Shown in pieces: positions 50,501 to 59,310 of a stretch of DNA of 64,000 nucleotides; the stretch's first letter is position 1, and each line of letters begins with the position of its first letter. This stretch comes from Symsagittifera roscoffensis. Taxonomy: Eukaryota > Xenacoelomorpha > Acoela > Convolutidae. Location of the stretch: positions 92,231,845-92,295,844 of the forward strand of contig NC_087062.1 of the NCBI RefSeq assembly GCF_963678635.1, given 5' to 3'. Position numbers and translations under genes: made by a program. The notes below the pieces were generated by a model, which saw only the letters and a program-made list of their open reading frames with translations, ran no database searches and had not been told where the DNA came from.

Positions 50501-53500
50501 TGCCGTAACGGTAAATTAGAGTCGAGTCTGAATACCAAGAATATTCCGACCAGATTCTCACGACTTACAAACCACGCTGAAGAGCTCTGAACTTCAGAAA
50601 TATTCTATGATGAAACTTTTACGATGAGCCCAATTAGAAAAAAAAACACTGATCAATGGATAAATGTTTTATCCGCTGAGAAAACTAAAGTAAAAAATCC
50701 ACTTTCGAACTTAAAAGTCATTCACGTTGTTTTCGTACCATTTTCGGTTTCTTCATTAGACAGCATGATTTGCCTTACTTTTAGCAAATAAACTTGAATT
50801 GAACTTGAAATCAAATCAAAAAATCAAACCGCAAAAGATCAATTTTGACGTGATAGCCCATGTCGAAAAAACCCAATGTTGAAAAAGCCCATCTAAAAAA
50901 ATTACATACGTTTCTCTGGAATGATGTTCAGTTTAAAAACATCAGCTGAAAGTACTTGAGCAAAAAAAATAAAACAGGGAACAATACAATACACAGAATG
51001 ACAATAAAAGTCTTTGTTGCCCTCTTGTGTTTTATGATCCGCTCGGACATGGTCGACAGCGGAAACCACCCCGACCTCTTTGTGAGTTTTGGTTATTCGA
51101 AGAGTTATATCGACCACCCCGAGTGTTTATATAATGTACTGGTTCTAGCTTTGTTGTAGTTTGTCCCCCAAATGGGTTTATCTTCATAGTACGACTATGT
51201 TCAATTCCTTTTTCTCGACGAATTGCATACTCGTATGCGTCTTGTGGGGTCCGTGTTTGTGCTAAGTTCTTCCGCGGTTTTTGTACATGTGTGCTGTAAA
51301 CATGTCTCTAACCCATTCATCTTCTCTGTCCCCGCAATCAGCCCGTGAGGCTAATTCGACTAGATCTGCATGAAATTGTTCCAGACTTTCCGACTTCTTT
51401 AGTTTACGGCAAATAAAATTATATCTCTCGAATGCTACAATTCTGTTAATAACAAAGATATCTTCCAGTTGTCATAAATTCTTGTGTGGTTACATTGTGT
51501 AATACAAGGTTAGGTCTTTTCTGTTGAACTTGTCTTTGACCTTCGGCTCCCAGACAGAGAAAGAGGTAACTCCGGACTCTTGCGTCTGCTTCGTCCCATC
51601 TGTACGAATTGCATAATACTCCTTTCTCCCGGGCTTTTATGACGTGATTCTCCCAACCAACTCGTTTCTCTTGATTGCGCACCTCGCGGTTTTTTCTTTG
51701 TGCTTCTGTTTCGCCCTGTATTTCAAGTTCATACACAGGTTCAGCGGGTTCGACGAGTGTTGGTCTGGCTCTCAATAAATTCCGTATTTCGATCCCATCC
51801 TTTGCGAATACAGCCATCTCCAATATGGCTGCCCACTTTGACCATTCTAGTGGTGGTTCGGCAGACGCTCTCTCCCAAAATGGGTTAATATTCAGTGGGT
51901 TTTTGGAATATCCTGCTGGCTGCGCCATGTCATACTGAAGGGTATGATATTCTAATCCTTGAATCCGAATGGATCGATAAACCTTATTTCTCAGTCGGAG
52001 CGATATAAAACGACTAGTTGACAGATAACATTAATTCAACTCTGTTTTTTATTTCAAATAGAGTTCGTCTTCTCTGTCTATCAAGGTCAAGTGACCGGCC
52101 GTCTAGGCGTTTAGCATAAGATTATTAATAAAATAAATAACACACATATAAGGTTAGTTTGTCGATCCAGGCCGGATGACAGCAGGGTTGCAAGAAATAT
52201 ATATTTCGAGTTAAAAAAAACACGTTTTAAACATTTTAAAACACGTTTTAAACAAAAACTATGAAAGTATATGCAGTCTGTGCACCGTACTTTTCCAAGT
52301 TGAGTGCTTTTTCATTTCATTTTCAGTAGGATCGACTCCGAAAAAATCGGATACAAAAACAAACGGAACAAATCAAGAATAGAAGAAATTTACCGTTTCA
52401 CGTCCCTTTCGAGCCATTCGCCTCGTTCGATACCTCGTTCACCAAATCAATCGAAGAGATTTTTCCACGAAAACAGTTCAGTTAGTGAAAGCACATAAGA
52501 AAAGCTGCCAATCAGGGGGAGTTGTTTTAAACAATAAATTATTCTGAGTTTTAAACACTCAACTTAAACGTGTTTTAAACAAGACATGTTTTAAACATTG
52601 CAACCCTGTAAAAGGGTAACAAACTGCTTATAATCAGAATAAAAGTCCATGCTTTGAAAAATAAGCCGATACAAAATAAGAAGACTAACAAAAGTCCGCT
52701 TATTCAAGTTTTCCCAAAAAAATCAAACTCCAAGCACATAGAAAAAACTAAACCCATAATTTATACTAAGAATACCAAGGCTCGTGCTTTACTACTGGGC
52801 CAAGACGGAAAGAACCTGCTCAATTTCCAACAGATTTATAAGAAAAGTTCTTAAAAAAATGTAATTCCCGATTACAAGTACACATGCTCTAGCGAAATAC
52901 TTGGCAAAATCCAATTGGCAACAAGTTGACTAAAAATTGGTAACAAGTTGAAATTGGCAACATCCAATATATATTAATTTTTTCAATTATGGAATCTATT
53001 ATATAATTGAATGCGGGCTTTGCTATCTTCAATGTTTAAGCTTTTTCGACGAATTTTTTTGCATGTTTAACGAAAGAATTTTTACTTGTTTAAGCTATAT
53101 CGTGTATTGCACTGCTTGAGAAATTTATACATTTTCCAATTTATGAATGCTAGACCAATTATGAGGCCAGAATGTAAGGCTGTAGCGATGCGGCCAGCAT
53201 CAAAGGGTGGATCTCTTGGAGAGCGAAACTTCAACTCAACATTTTCCATAGTTTCGTAACGCAAATCTTCAACTTTTTCGTTTCAGTGGTTCAACAAAAT
53301 TTTGTAAAAACAGCAAACCCTATACTGAGGAGCTGCCAGGGTTCTCTCAGTGGTTGCAAACTCGGCATCCAAATATGAAAACCGGAATACCCGCGGTCTT
53401 ATAAAATGACATACATACAAAATACATAAATCTTCAACATAAAATTTTCTTCAACATAAAATCTTCAACAAAACTTCAACATAAATTTTGAAATACCCAG

Positions 53501-54088
53501 CGCTATAGTGGAGTGCCGTCAAGGTACTTTCCGAAAAAAATATCAGAGGTTGTAAATCTTGCCTCCAATTGTGACTGCTCAAATTATTCAAAAGTTGTCG
53601 AGACAAACTAACTCAATGCGAGGCACTAAATTTTAATGCAACAACAAGTAAGAGGCAGCAATTTGCGTAATTAATTACACAAGGCAATTTTTAAAACTCA
53701 GCTGGAATACTCACCTATTACATCGAAAATTATATGGTATATTTCCAGAGCCTTGAGATGCACGCCTGACGGCAAAGCAGGGTGTAGGACTTGAGCAAGC
53801 CTCTTGGCAACCAAAGATTTTCTCGGTATGATAGTATATTTTCCTGAGTAACTTTGGAGCACCTAAAAACAAGTATACTCATTCAGATTCTTGACCAGAT
53901 TGATGAACGGATACGCAGTCCGAAAACACTACCTTTTGCATTTTAGCCAATGAGTTAATCAAATCGGCCCACTCTCCGCTGCCCTCAAAAGCTTTTAGAG
54001 CCTTATCCATGCTTGAGGCATATGATCTGAACTTCGAATCTGTTGACAACAGATTGGCCTCTTCGTTGTAATTCGACGAAATCTCCAT
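31584..54088 (-). CDS. DOP1: DOP1/Dopey leucine zipper-like protein, 11 exons
   Basis: A giant cytosolic protein that works with MON2 on Golgi/endosome membranes in retrograde traffic and cargo-motor linkage. Exons: 53933-54088, 53715-53862, 46261-46658, 45901-46105, 45070-45638, 44047-44286, 42654-43374, 37764-37987, 36447-36712, 35740-35986, 31584-35594. All introns are GT-AG and phases match (0, 1, 0, 1, 0, 0, 1, 0, 2, 0), giving about 2,394 aa; human DOP1A is about 2,465. The N-terminal Dopey block ([59 protein letters not shown]) and the C-terminal block ([26 protein letters not shown]) are clear. Introns 2 (about 7 kb), 6 and 7 hold SINEs, MITEs, a Gag relic, a Helitron-like copy and a dispersed family, but no other genes. 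Exon 5 has an alternative acceptor; I chose the one with the better pyrimidine tract. Confidence 0.94.
35740..35986 (-). CDS. DOP1: DOP1 exon 10
   Basis: Starts with one base completing a Lys codon and encodes [10 protein letters not shown] and [20 protein letters not shown], matching the human DIARVLEPLLLLLLHPKT block. The donor GTCAGT follows SVLL in phase 0. Confidence 0.88.
36250..36420. mobile_element. partial hAT-like MITE in DOP1 intron 9
   Basis: Left end CAGTAGCGGATTTAGGGGG followed by ACCCCCTGCTGACCCAAAGGATCC and ATCCATTTTTGGATGACGGACC, matching the interior of the copies at 20186 and 38828. The right end is missing. It lies within about 30 bp of the exon 9 donor. Confidence 0.5.
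36447..36712 (-). CDS. DOP1: DOP1 exon 9
   Basis: Acceptor TTTGTAG|GAA, donor AA|GTAATT, phase 2. The 88 codons encode [27 protein letters not shown] and [11 protein letters not shown]. These correspond to the human LWDQL, SICEDVI and FAVLWHLTR blocks that otherwise would be missing between exons 8 and 10. There is no long ATG-initiated frame, so simple ORF scanning misses this exon. Confidence 0.88.
37110..37440. repeat. dispersed family R1, partial copy
   Basis: Shares the ordered landmarks described for the copy at 42150: CATAGC near the start, CTTTGAAGCT-like and CATGATTGACAA blocks, TCCATTTTGAAAATAGAAGTCG, then TCACGTTTTTTTGCGTCATTTTCAC. Confidence 0.5.
37764..37987 (-). CDS. DOP1: DOP1 exon 8
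   Basis: Acceptor AATGTTTAG|TCG joins the phase-1 end of exon 7. Encodes [20 protein letters not shown] and [15 protein letters not shown] up to donor GTTAGT (phase 0), the counterpart of the human VPEWLQTL...NIQAVAIS block. Confidence 0.85.
38255..38650. repeat. dispersed family R1 copy
   Basis: Begins ACATAGCCAACAGACATTCGATGAACGC and continues through TTTCGAAATTC, CAATTTATGATTGACAAG, GAGAAAACTGGATCATTAGG, GAACTGAACTTC and TTGAGCGTGAAC in the same order as the copy at 42150. Confidence 0.65.
38828..39225. mobile_element. hAT-like MITE in DOP1 intron 7
   Basis: The right end TAGATCCGCCCCTG and interior blocks GACCCCTTGCCGACCCAAAGG, GGCCGACCGATCC, GGGCGCCAATAT and CTGCGGCGCCGAACATTT align in order with the copy at 20186-20550. 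The left end is obscured by a 12-bp C run, and no target duplication is evident. Confidence 0.6.
40535..40600 (-). mobile_element. SINE family 1, 3' body fragment
   Basis: GGGGCAACTAAGCCGACAAAATATAAGCAGACAAACTATAGGCC matches the tail half of the SINE copies at 27767 and 49088; the tRNA-like head is absent, as expected for 5' truncation. A second headless fragment is at 42012-42065. Confidence 0.5.
41345..41720 (-). mobile_element. tRNA-derived SINE, family 2, copy 1
   Basis: The minus strand has TAGCGTAGAGGAGGTAGG (box-A-like) and GGTTTGAACCTGGG (box B) at about 41665-41580, then a long body to about 41345. A close copy is at 48065-48430. Both share AATTATGCGTCTACAAAATTGCTAAGTGACGC and GACGCATTAGCAGT blocks. 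Confidence 0.65.
42012..42065 (-). mobile_element. SINE family 1, 3' body fragment
   Basis: GACGTGGCAACTAAGCCAACAAAAATTGAGCAGATGAACGAAAGCCCGACAA, a headless fragment of the family at 27767. Confidence 0.45.
42150..42640. repeat. dispersed family R1, best copy
   Basis: Ordered landmarks: ACATAGCCAACAAACATTTGG, TTTCGAAATTCATAG, CAATTTATGATTGG, GAGAAAACTGGATCAA, CGCTGGGAAATCTGATAATTAA, the hairpin TCACGTTTTTCGTGA, TTGCTGATCGATAATGGAGTTTGCC, GAAATGAACTGAACTTAAAAAG and AATTTGAGCGTGAAAAATTTT. Other copies lie at 24310, 25445, 37110, 38255, 49615 and 50585. No coding capacity and no clear terminal repeats; the class is unknown. The copy overlaps the 3' end of DOP1 intron 7, right beside the exon 7 donor. 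Confidence 0.7.
42654..43374 (-). CDS. DOP1: DOP1 exon 7
   Basis: Acceptor TTTTAG|AAAGC, donor AATG|GTGAGC (phase 1). It encodes a Ser/Asn/Glu-rich, poorly conserved linker, then [16 protein letters not shown], a long charged segment and [20 protein letters not shown], consistent with the variable middle part of Dopey proteins. Confidence 0.85.
44047..44286 (-). CDS. DOP1: DOP1 exon 6
   Basis: 80 codons between GATTTAG|GAG and ACG|GTTAGT, phase 0 both sides. Encodes [20 protein letters not shown] and [13 protein letters not shown], in the helical repeat region that follows FFLDIILL of exon 5. Confidence 0.85.
45070..45638 (-). CDS. DOP1: DOP1 exon 5
   Basis: Encodes [50 protein letters not shown] and [11 protein letters not shown], matching human PFRILISLLDKPELG, LIKTANLLF and LVDFLLDIVSL. 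The donor is GTGAGT. I preferred the acceptor CTTCTGTAG at 45639-45640 over a weaker GATGTAG 15 bp downstream (same frame). Confidence 0.88.
45901..46105 (-). CDS. DOP1: DOP1 exon 4
   Basis: Starts [20 protein letters not shown] after TTGTTTAG and ends [17 protein letters not shown] with donor G|GTGCGT (phase 1), matching human DSSVLVQRSTLDL and LRRDMSLNRRLYAWLLG. Confidence 0.9.
46261..46658 (-). CDS. DOP1: DOP1 exon 3
   Basis: Encodes [37 protein letters not shown] and [14 protein letters not shown], the most conserved N-terminal Dopey block. It ends SEIM at donor GTTTGT. Confidence 0.92.
48065..48430 (-). mobile_element. tRNA-derived SINE, family 2, copy 2
   Basis: Box-A-like TAGCGTAGAGGTAGTG and box B GGTTCGAACCTAGG on the minus strand at about 48385-48305, with the same body order as 41345-41720. 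It lies in DOP1 intron 2. Confidence 0.65.
49088..49260 (-). mobile_element. tRNA-derived SINE, family 1, copy 2
   Basis: Box B GGGTTCGAATCTG and a CACCTAGCCTGGA box-A-like stretch on the minus strand. The body has GTTTCAAAAAAGTTGTCGGCTC and ends GTCGGCCTAGTTGCCTTATAG. It aligns with 27767-27940. Confidence 0.65.
49615..50065. repeat. dispersed family R1 copy
   Basis: Same landmark order as 42150 (GAGAAAACTGGATCAATAGG, ACTGGGAAATCTGATAATTAA, TTCACGCTTTTCGTAACC, GCACTGAACTTAAAAAG, AAATTGAGCGTGAAAAATTTT) without frame or terminal repeats. Confidence 0.65.
50585..50880. repeat. dispersed family R1, diverged copy
   Basis: Landmarks GAACTTCAGAAATATTCTATGATG, CGCTGAGAAAAC, TTCACGTTGTTTTCGTACC, GATTTGCCTT and AATTGAACTTGAAATCAAATC, then a RATCAAACCGCAAAA block, follow the R1 order with more divergence. 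Confidence 0.5.
51000..51928 (-). pseudogene. Ty3/gypsy-type Gag relic in DOP1 intron 2
   Basis: An ATG-started frame (51928) encodes [36 protein letters not shown] and [19 protein letters not shown], typical of Ty3/gypsy Gag in invertebrates. Near 51455 a one-base shift moves the continuing homology ([34 protein letters not shown]) to another frame. A TAG and a second shift near 51260 precede the [18 protein letters not shown] segment. A decayed CxxC zinc-knuckle-like end follows near 51040. No protease, reverse transcriptase or integrase follows, so this is a truncated dead copy. AATAAA and a pyrimidine/purine mix upstream (51930-52130) may be LTR remains, but no TG...CA repeat pair is visible. 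Confidence 0.8.
52183..52608. mobile_element. hAT-like MITE with 11-bp terminal inverted repeats
   Basis: Perfect inverted ends CAGGGTTGCAA (52183-52193) and TTGCAACCCTG (52598-52608) bound 426 bp. Inside, GTTTTAAAC motifs in both orientations flank a central segment. CAGGG termini suggest hAT. The adjoining octamers GATGACAG and TAAAAGGG do not match, so the target duplication is lost or absent. Confidence 0.6.
52995..53622 (+). mobile_element. partial Helitron-like element, 5' half, in DOP1 intron 2
   Basis: Begins TCTATTATATAATTG after a host A. It then has ATGCGGGCTT, ATGTTTAAGCTTTTTCGACG and TTTAAGCTATATCGT, matching the minus-strand 5' end of the element at 25937-27635. Satellite-unit fragments (GTTGCAAACTCG, GGTTGTAAATCTTGCCTCC) follow at 53355-53580. 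The 3' hairpin and CTAG end are missing. Confidence 0.65.
53715..53862 (-). CDS. DOP1: DOP1 exon 2
   Basis: TTTTTAG|GTGCTC acceptor; encodes [20 protein letters not shown] and [20 protein letters not shown]; donor ATAG|GTGAGT in phase 1. Corresponds to human KYQVVPKKLTIGKRLAQCLH and PALPGGVHRKALETYEIIF. Confidence 0.92.
53933..54088 (-). CDS. DOP1: DOP1 exon 1 (coding start)
   Basis: ATG at 54086-54088. The 52 codons encode [20 protein letters not shown] and [14 protein letters not shown] up to donor GTAGTG in phase 0. The start is supported by alignment with human MNTEELELLSDSKYRNYVAA. Confidence 0.9.
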
Positions 54089-54778
54089 TTCTTTAATATC
54101 AGCTATATTCTCTTATGATTAACATTCAAAGCACCTGAATCAAAATCAAATTAGGCCACTTCGCTTTTGGCAATCAAAACATTTGAACTCGTGATGATTG
54201 GTACTTCTAAAACTTTTAATAGTATATTATCAAAGAGATAGCACGACAAAACAAAAGAATCATTTCACTTCATCTGATCAAGAAGGTCTCTTTTTTAAGG
54301 GGTCCGAAAAAAGTTTACCAAAAATTATCATGGTAACAAAAAAGTACAACTCTTGTCCCTCGTCACTTCATCCAGTCAAAACTCCTTAAACAATTACCAA
54401 TTAGCGAAAATTAAAGTGTAACGCGAAGGAAGTTAAGTCGAGATGGTTATACATCAAATAAACCAGATTGAGAACGATAACACCTGCCCAGAACAAACCG
54501 GAGTTGGAAAAGACTCAAAAAGATTGACTTGATATGGGGCAACGGGTCTATCAGATACATATATCAGGCTGCGCTTACGTTCCCTTGTTTCTTCAAATAA
54601 AAAATTCTTTGAAAAATGTTTTATCATAAATAATGCTGAGTACACAGGCAGCATTGTTAACTTGTATCTCGAGGGACATCACATTTCAGACAACTACCTA
54701 CCCTGGTTTCCTCGGTCAATGTGGTCGAGTTCTTACAGAGCTTACTTGGAACAATCCAAGTGCTATGGCCCGCGACTA
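54089..54778. other. upstream flank of DOP1
   Basis: Presumably holds the DOP1 5' UTR and promoter. No gene or recognisable element; the next element starts with the TG of the repeat at 54779. Confidence 0.4.
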
Positions 54779-55844
54779 TGTAACATTCGCCCGGAAGATA
54801 CATATCGACGGAAAAAAAACTAGGTCCTAAGACGACTGGCTAACGTCTAAACAGAGCTCTACATGCTTTTCACCGTCTCTACCAAGCCAGTACTTTCGGT
54901 GGTCTTTCTAACATCGGGTCGACAAAACGTTACTGCTTTCGGCTTCGGTCAAAACACTCAAATTAACTAGATTACATGCAGAAATAGTGAGCTCATGGCT
55001 GGGTCTCAGTATCCCCAGACCACGAGGTCACTCCTAAAATCAGGGCTACTACTATTAATTGAATTATTATTGTTTTTGTTAAGTAGATAAAAATCATCAT
55101 CTCCATCGAAGATGGATCAACCCTTGCCCCCAACTCCTAGCTTCTCATCCTAGCAAAATGAATTCAGATGTTAATTAAATTCAATTCAGGACATAATAGG
55201 GAAGCTAAAAGTTTGTATAAGATGATAAAAGTTCCAGTCCCGAGACCCCTCCGGATTCTCGAATCCGGGGCAATAAGACCTTTATCTTCCTCCCGGAAGG
55301 CTGTCTTCCACGCTTCACCGTTGTTCGCAACGGCCTTGCAACTATTGTAGCGACACAATAGTTGCAACTCGGAACGGTCTCTGCTACTTCTGCAATTTGT
55401 TGTTGTTTTCCAATCACAATTTTCGTCGTTATCGCTATCGCAACTAATGTTGTTGTGTTTTATTTCGGTTTTCTGCCAAAATGGTCATTTCTGACGTTTC
55501 TCAGAAATATGACGTCATACTTCGAAAATTTGAAAATTTGAAACACCAGAAGATTCTAGCCTTCACCGTTTGACTAATCGTCCCAATAATGTTGTTAATC
55601 TCTTAAAACCGTCGATTCGGAAGGTTAGCTGCTAAAATTTCGAATCTGTTGCATCTGCATTTTGGTGCATTCTGGTCGAATGTCAAATACTCCACAGACA
55701 GTCCGGTCAATGTCCTCATTGAATCTAGCAATGTTCGTAAAATTGGTACAGTGTCATCGAACAGAATTTACAAAATGCACGAAATTACTCTTATCCGCGT
55801 CATATCGACTCACTGCAGAATATAAATGGCATCATACTACATCA
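54779..55844 (-). repeat. LTR-like direct repeat, copy 1 (1,066 bp)
   Basis: Plus strand TGTAACATTCGCC...ACTACATCA; read on the minus strand, in the direction of the adjacent coding, TGATGTAGTA...GAATGTTACA. Aligns over its full length with 56039-57118. Shared blocks include CTCATGGCTGGGTCTCAGTATC, ACACAATAGTTGCAACT and GACTCACTGCAGA. The TG...CA ends in both directions and the length are typical of LTRs. Confidence 0.75.
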
Positions 55845-56038
55845 TGTAACATTCGCCCGGAAGATACATATCGACGGAAAATAAAACTAAATCCTAAGAC
55901 GACTGGCCAACGTCTAAACAGAGCTTTACATGCTTTTAACCGTCTCTACCAAGCCAGTACTTTCGGTGGTCTTTCTAACATCGGGTCGACGAAAACGTTA
56001 CTGCTTTCGGCTTCGGTCAAAACACTCAAATTAACTTA
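55845..56038 (-). repeat. extra 194-bp copy of the LTR-like end
   Basis: Repeats the low-coordinate 194 bp of each LTR-like unit (TGTAACATTCGCCCGG...CACTCAAATTAACT). It sits between the two full copies, so the order is full - 194 bp - full. Confidence 0.85.
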
Positions 56039-57118
56039 TGTAACATTCGCCCGGAAGATACATATCGACGGATAACAAAACTAAGTCCTAAGACGACTGG
56101 CTAACGTCTAAACAGAGCTTTGCATGCTTTTCACCGTCTCTACCAAGCCAGTACTTTCGGTGGTCTTTCTAACATCGGGTCGACAAAAAACGTTACTGCT
56201 TTCGGCTTCGGTCAAAACACTCAAATTAATTTAATTATACGCTGAAATAGTGAGCTCATGGCTGGGTCTCAGTATCCCCAGACCACATGGTCACTCCTAA
56301 AAACAGGGCTATTACTACTTATTGAATTATTATTGTTTTTGTTCAGTAGATAAAAATCATCATCTCCATCGAAGATGGATCAACCCTTTCCCCCAACTCC
56401 TAGCTTCTCATCTTAGTAGAATGAATTCAGATGTTAGTTAAATTTAAATCAGGACATGACAGGGAAGCTAAAAGTTCATATAAAATGATAAAAGTTTCAG
56501 TCCCGAAACCCTTCTTGATTCTCGATTCCACTGAATCAAGCACGTTAAGCTTGATTTCTCTGTAACCCGGAAGGCTGGTTTCCACCCCTCACTGTTGTTA
56601 GCAACTGCCTTGCAACTATTGTAGCGACACAATAGTTGCAACTTGGAGCGGTCTCTGCTACTTCTGCTTTTCTCTGATTCCGATTCTCAATTTTCTCGTT
56701 GTTGTCGTCGTCGCAACTATCGTTGTTGTGTCCTTCTTCGACTTTTCTGCCAAAATGGCCGTTTCTGACGTTTCTCAGAAATATGACGTCATAAATCGAA
56801 TTTTTAAAATTTTAAAATACCAGAATATTCTAGCCCTCACCGTTTGGCCAATCGTTCCAATAACGCTCTTATTCCCTCAAAATCGCCCATTCGGAAGGTT
56901 CACTGCTACAATTTCGAATATGCTGAATCTGCATTTTGATCTATTCTGGTCGAATGTCACATACTCCCCGGACAATCCGGTCAATGTCCTCATTTAATCT
57001 CGCAATGTTCGTAAAATAGATACAGTGTCATCGAACAGAATTTACAAAATGCACGAAATTACTTTAATCCACGTCACATTGACTCACTGCAGAGTATAAA
57101 TGGCATCTTACTACATCA
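56039..57118 (-). repeat. LTR-like direct repeat, copy 2 (1,080 bp)
   Basis: Second copy of the repeat at 54779, with substitutions and small indels throughout. It directly adjoins the coding part of the element. The minus-strand bases just before its TG (57119-57140) are moderately purine-rich (GAAAGAATTTGAAGG), as expected of a polypurine tract, which supports reading it as a 3' LTR. Confidence 0.72.
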
Positions 57119-57783
57119 CTATAGCCTTCAAATTCTTTCATTAATCTGCACATTGAGGATATGACCTAAGATAAAAACATATTTTCCGACTTCCAGTTTC
57201 AACGTCCTGATTAAAACTTTTCTCCTAGATTTAAAAGATGTTGGTTTGCAGGACAGTCCTGCCAACCAACAAGCTAAAATTATCCTACTATGCTTCTTCC
57301 CTTCGGAAATCTCGCTTGTTATTGTCCTGAATATTAAAACTAAGAAACTCTGTGGTTAGAAAGAACAATGAAACAATCTCCCTCTGCGAGAGATTACCCA
57401 AGCCTTTCATGTCACCACAAAAGTGATCAGTTCTCCTAGCTGATTAAAAACAATCATGCAGGCTGGAATATTTAAATATACTCTTTCACTCAAGCCTTTC
57501 TAAATAAATAGTAAGTAAGTGTCTCTAAAGCCACTTAACTAAAATCAAAGTGCAAATTTATAAATGCAACAATTTCAAAACTCAACTAAATGTTTCAGTT
57601 TTCAATTACAACTTGGTTGCTTAGTTTCTCACTTGAGTTTTTTCACACACAGAAAACAATTCTGCGTTTTAACTTTTTCTTCATCACTCCTTTGTTTTCT
57701 TCTTTTTTCGTCGTTTAGAAGTTCTAAAACTTCTAAATTCTTCTAATTTCGTCTCTTTTTGCATCTCGTTTTTCGGCCATTCG
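57119..57783. other. non-coding tail between element coding region and LTR-like repeat
   Basis: No supported frame. It resembles a 3' untranslated segment and is AT-richer than the coding block. It contains the possible polypurine tract next to 57118. Confidence 0.4.
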
Positions 57784-58383
57784 TCAATGTTCCATTTCCT
57801 CCTCCTGTGACACTGACTCTGCACTCTCAGTTTCTGTATCCTGCAACACGTCACTAGCTATCCTGACGCAGTTGGAAGCCGTCCTCCAACACTTCTGCTC
57901 TTCTACCCTCTGTTTGCAACAAGGTAGGAAATCCACGTTAGATTCTATGTTCGTGCAGAAGCTGTCGTGGAGACACAACGTCACATTTCTCTCCAAATCT
58001 TACTTCAACATCTCTGAATTCTCTTTTCCACTACGTTCACTTGTCCTGGAAATTCTTTTCACAGCGGTGGACACTGTATTCCGATGAGTCACGAGTGCTC
58101 GCTTGGAAGCTCCTGCTCCAATGTCCAGATGATATTCACTGTACACTCTGCCGTGCTTCGACATATGCTTTTTAGCATATTCGTACAACCATGCAGTCAT
58201 GTTAGCTCTGAACCATGGCATCAATCGTTTTCTTGCCCATATCTTCTTCACTTCCATCGGAATGTTTAGAATTTTGCACATTGTCTCAAAAAGATCTAAA
58301 TCTTTTAGACAATCTAATTTCCGCAATTGTTCTCTCGTCGGCGCTTCCTGTCTATAGTTCTCTCTTACGTGAGCTTCCAGCCA
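57784..58383 (-). pseudogene. C-terminal part of element protein, with in-frame stops
   Basis: Same frame as 58384-59301, from which a single TGA (58384-58386) separates it. A TAA at 58000-58002 interrupts it again. Protein-like features: KLDCLKDLDLFETMCKIL, a Trp/Arg-rich KKIWARKRLMPWFRANMTAW, then a Cys-containing stretch (LPCCKQRVEEQKC) and an acidic Glu/Ser tail at 57784. No family recognised. Confidence 0.5.
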
Positions 58384-59310
58384 TCATATCAACATCATAA
58401 CTCCCACTATCACTATTGTTATGGGCTGTGATGAGTCTGGTAAACCCATGCAGAGCAGCTCTCCAGAGTCCCAGATCAACACCAGATTACTACGCTTGGG
58501 ATACCACCAGGTCTGCAGCAAGCAGTGGCAGGGAAACTCGTCATGTGTCAACATGATGCTCCTCCAATTACGTTTTCCCGAAGCTTCCAGTAATGGTTCC
58601 ACTTCCATCATCACTCGGTGGACTTCATCATTCTCGTCTACTGTATTGTAATATGTGACAGTTGATCCTCTCTGTTTCTGTCTCTCAAAGTCACTGAAGT
58701 TCCCGCTCACGTATCCCATGAACTTCTTTCCTAGTATTGATTCCAACTCTTCCTTGGTTCTCTCTGGAACTGCTGAGAACATCTTACATAGCAACTCGTA
58801 AGATTTCTCGGACATTCTCGCCAGTCTCACACACTTCGGCACTGAGAAGGCTTGATCCACGATCGTTCTCGTACTCTTTACATCCACGGCTACGAAGTGT
58901 ACCGGGTATCTGCTCTTGCACATTGGAGCCAATGTCGAACCCACCAAATATCGTGCTCCTGATGGTCTACAATAAGTCTCACTGTATCTGATGTTCATTT
59001 CCGTCTCGATCGCTTCTCTCCATTTTCCTATGTACTTCTGCTCAGTCTGCAGAACTCCTGGGAATATTTCTACACTGATGGCTGTGACCATCTCATGTCT
59101 CTGTTCTAGATTCAATAGTGACTCTAGAGAACCAAACATGCTGTGGAATCCTAGTGCAGTCACTAGATTCTCCTCGGTTCCTCCATGGCAATCTACTATC
59201 AGTTCCGTTTCTGTTCTTGTTTCATCACGACGTTCCCAAACAATACCGTCAATTGCTTGTGTTGTTTCTCTAGGGTCTTTACACAGTCCAGACCTCCACA
59301 AACGTGACCC
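58384..59310 (-). pseudogene. element protein segment, unknown family (305-codon opening)
   Basis: Unrecognised. The opening lacks an ATG at its head (first codon TTG) and overlaps the end of the previous frame by about 100 bp, so a frameshift or processing must link them. It is moderately rich in Cys, with segments ELIVDCHGGTEENLVTALGF, YPVHFVAVDVKSTRTIVD and EELESILGKKFMGYVSG. The WDSG near its end is not in a retropepsin context. Confidence 0.5.

Noticed and set aside
54779-57118. Plus-strand orientation of the LTR-like repeats
   Set aside because: TG...CA works both ways, but the coding block next to the repeats is on the minus strand and a purine-rich stretch precedes the minus-strand TG; no primer-binding site follows in the plus direction.
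58384-58500. WDSG as a retroviral aspartic protease motif
   Set aside because: It lacks the following Ala and the second hydrophobic-Gly block, and it lies at the end of the coding series rather than before a polymerase.
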